From Hyphomicrobium_A sp039933175 (GTDB lineage Bacteria > Pseudomonadota > Alphaproteobacteria > Rhizobiales > Hyphomicrobiaceae): a stretch of 33,282 bases of DNA. Below, piece by piece: positions 33,242-33,282 of this stretch (position 1 is the stretch's first letter; each line of letters opens with the position of its first letter). The stretch spans positions 1-33,282 of the forward strand of contig JBDTOR010000007.1 of assembly GCA_039933175.1 (NCBI GenBank), written 5' to 3'. A model generated the notes under the pieces. It did not search any database, was not told the DNA's origin, and was given only the letters and a program-made list of their open reading frames with translations. A program made the position numbers and the translations under genes.

Positions 33242-33282
33242 ATGTTCCTGCCGTCATGCAGCCCGACCCTGCACTTTGATTT
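33242..33282 (+). CDS. Possible start of a rightward gene, cut by the window edge
   Basis: An ATG at 33242 opens a frame to the edge (MFLPSCSPTLHFD). CGGAGAGG lies about 10 nt upstream, which is the main support. The 13 visible residues do not identify a family. It would be divergent from the kinase gene. A competing ATG at 33237 in another frame exists, so this is a weak call. Confidence 0.25.
   Translation, partial: MFLPSCSPTLHFD

Overview
The window is a chromosomal segment of a high-GC alphaproteobacterium, most likely a serine-cycle methylotroph of the Hyphomicrobiales (Hyphomicrobium-like or a relative). The assignment rests on gene content: a contiguous serine-cycle cluster (serine-glyoxylate aminotransferase, malyl-CoA lyase, both malate-CoA ligase subunits, PEP carboxylase) together with formate-tetrahydrofolate ligase. 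Species was inferred from this content only; no search was run. No rRNA, tRNA, CRISPR array or transposase gene was recognised.

Layout. 1-1272 (minus) is the 5' part of a phage-tail-like DUF2793 protein that runs off the left edge. 1358-4102 (minus) is cbbF-cbbP-rpe (fructose bisphosphatase, phosphoribulokinase, ribulose-phosphate epimerase) with no RuBisCO in view. 4409-5269 (plus) is a type I secretion ABC-transporter membrane domain that lacks its ATPase. 5203-6549 (minus) is UDP-glucose dehydrogenase. 6711-10944 (minus) is the conserved but poorly understood four-gene set of circularly permuted ATP-grasp, alpha-E, transglutaminase-like and Anbu proteasome-like proteins. 11090-12769 (minus) is ftfL. 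13032-13976 (plus) is a zinc-type CDF exporter, and 14044-14694 (plus) is a LuxR-type regulator whose receiver lacks the phospho-acceptor aspartate. 15081-22788 (plus) is the serine-cycle operon sga-mcl-mtkA-mtkB-ppc. 22995-24914 holds a divergent pair of envelope-type proteins, 25030-26058 an HtrA-like protease, 26341-27846 (minus) a membrane protein with a nuclease-like domain, 27981-30554 (minus) a cytochrome bd (CioAB-type) oxidase, and 30717-33086 (minus) a membrane Ser/Thr kinase with a WD40 propeller.

How the genes fit together. FtfL puts formate-derived one-carbon units onto tetrahydrofolate. Sga, Mcl, MtkAB and Ppc carry out serine-cycle steps: glyoxylate amination and serine deamination, malate activation and cleavage to acetyl-CoA plus glyoxylate, and PEP carboxylation. 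Phosphoribulokinase without RuBisCO fits its reported signalling role in Methylorubrum extorquens, where ribulose bisphosphate is a ligand of the serine-cycle regulator QscR.

The most novel signal is a family of ~167-bp composite repeats, present four times at 8318-8483, 19513-19680, 19738-19904 and 28997-29163. Each consists of two long bulged hairpins, mirror images of each other, joined by a 13-15-nt AT-rich spacer, with CTAG-like ends. All copies sit between co-directional genes of apparent operons. One supplies the stop codon of cydA, and two abut the start codons of the downstream genes.
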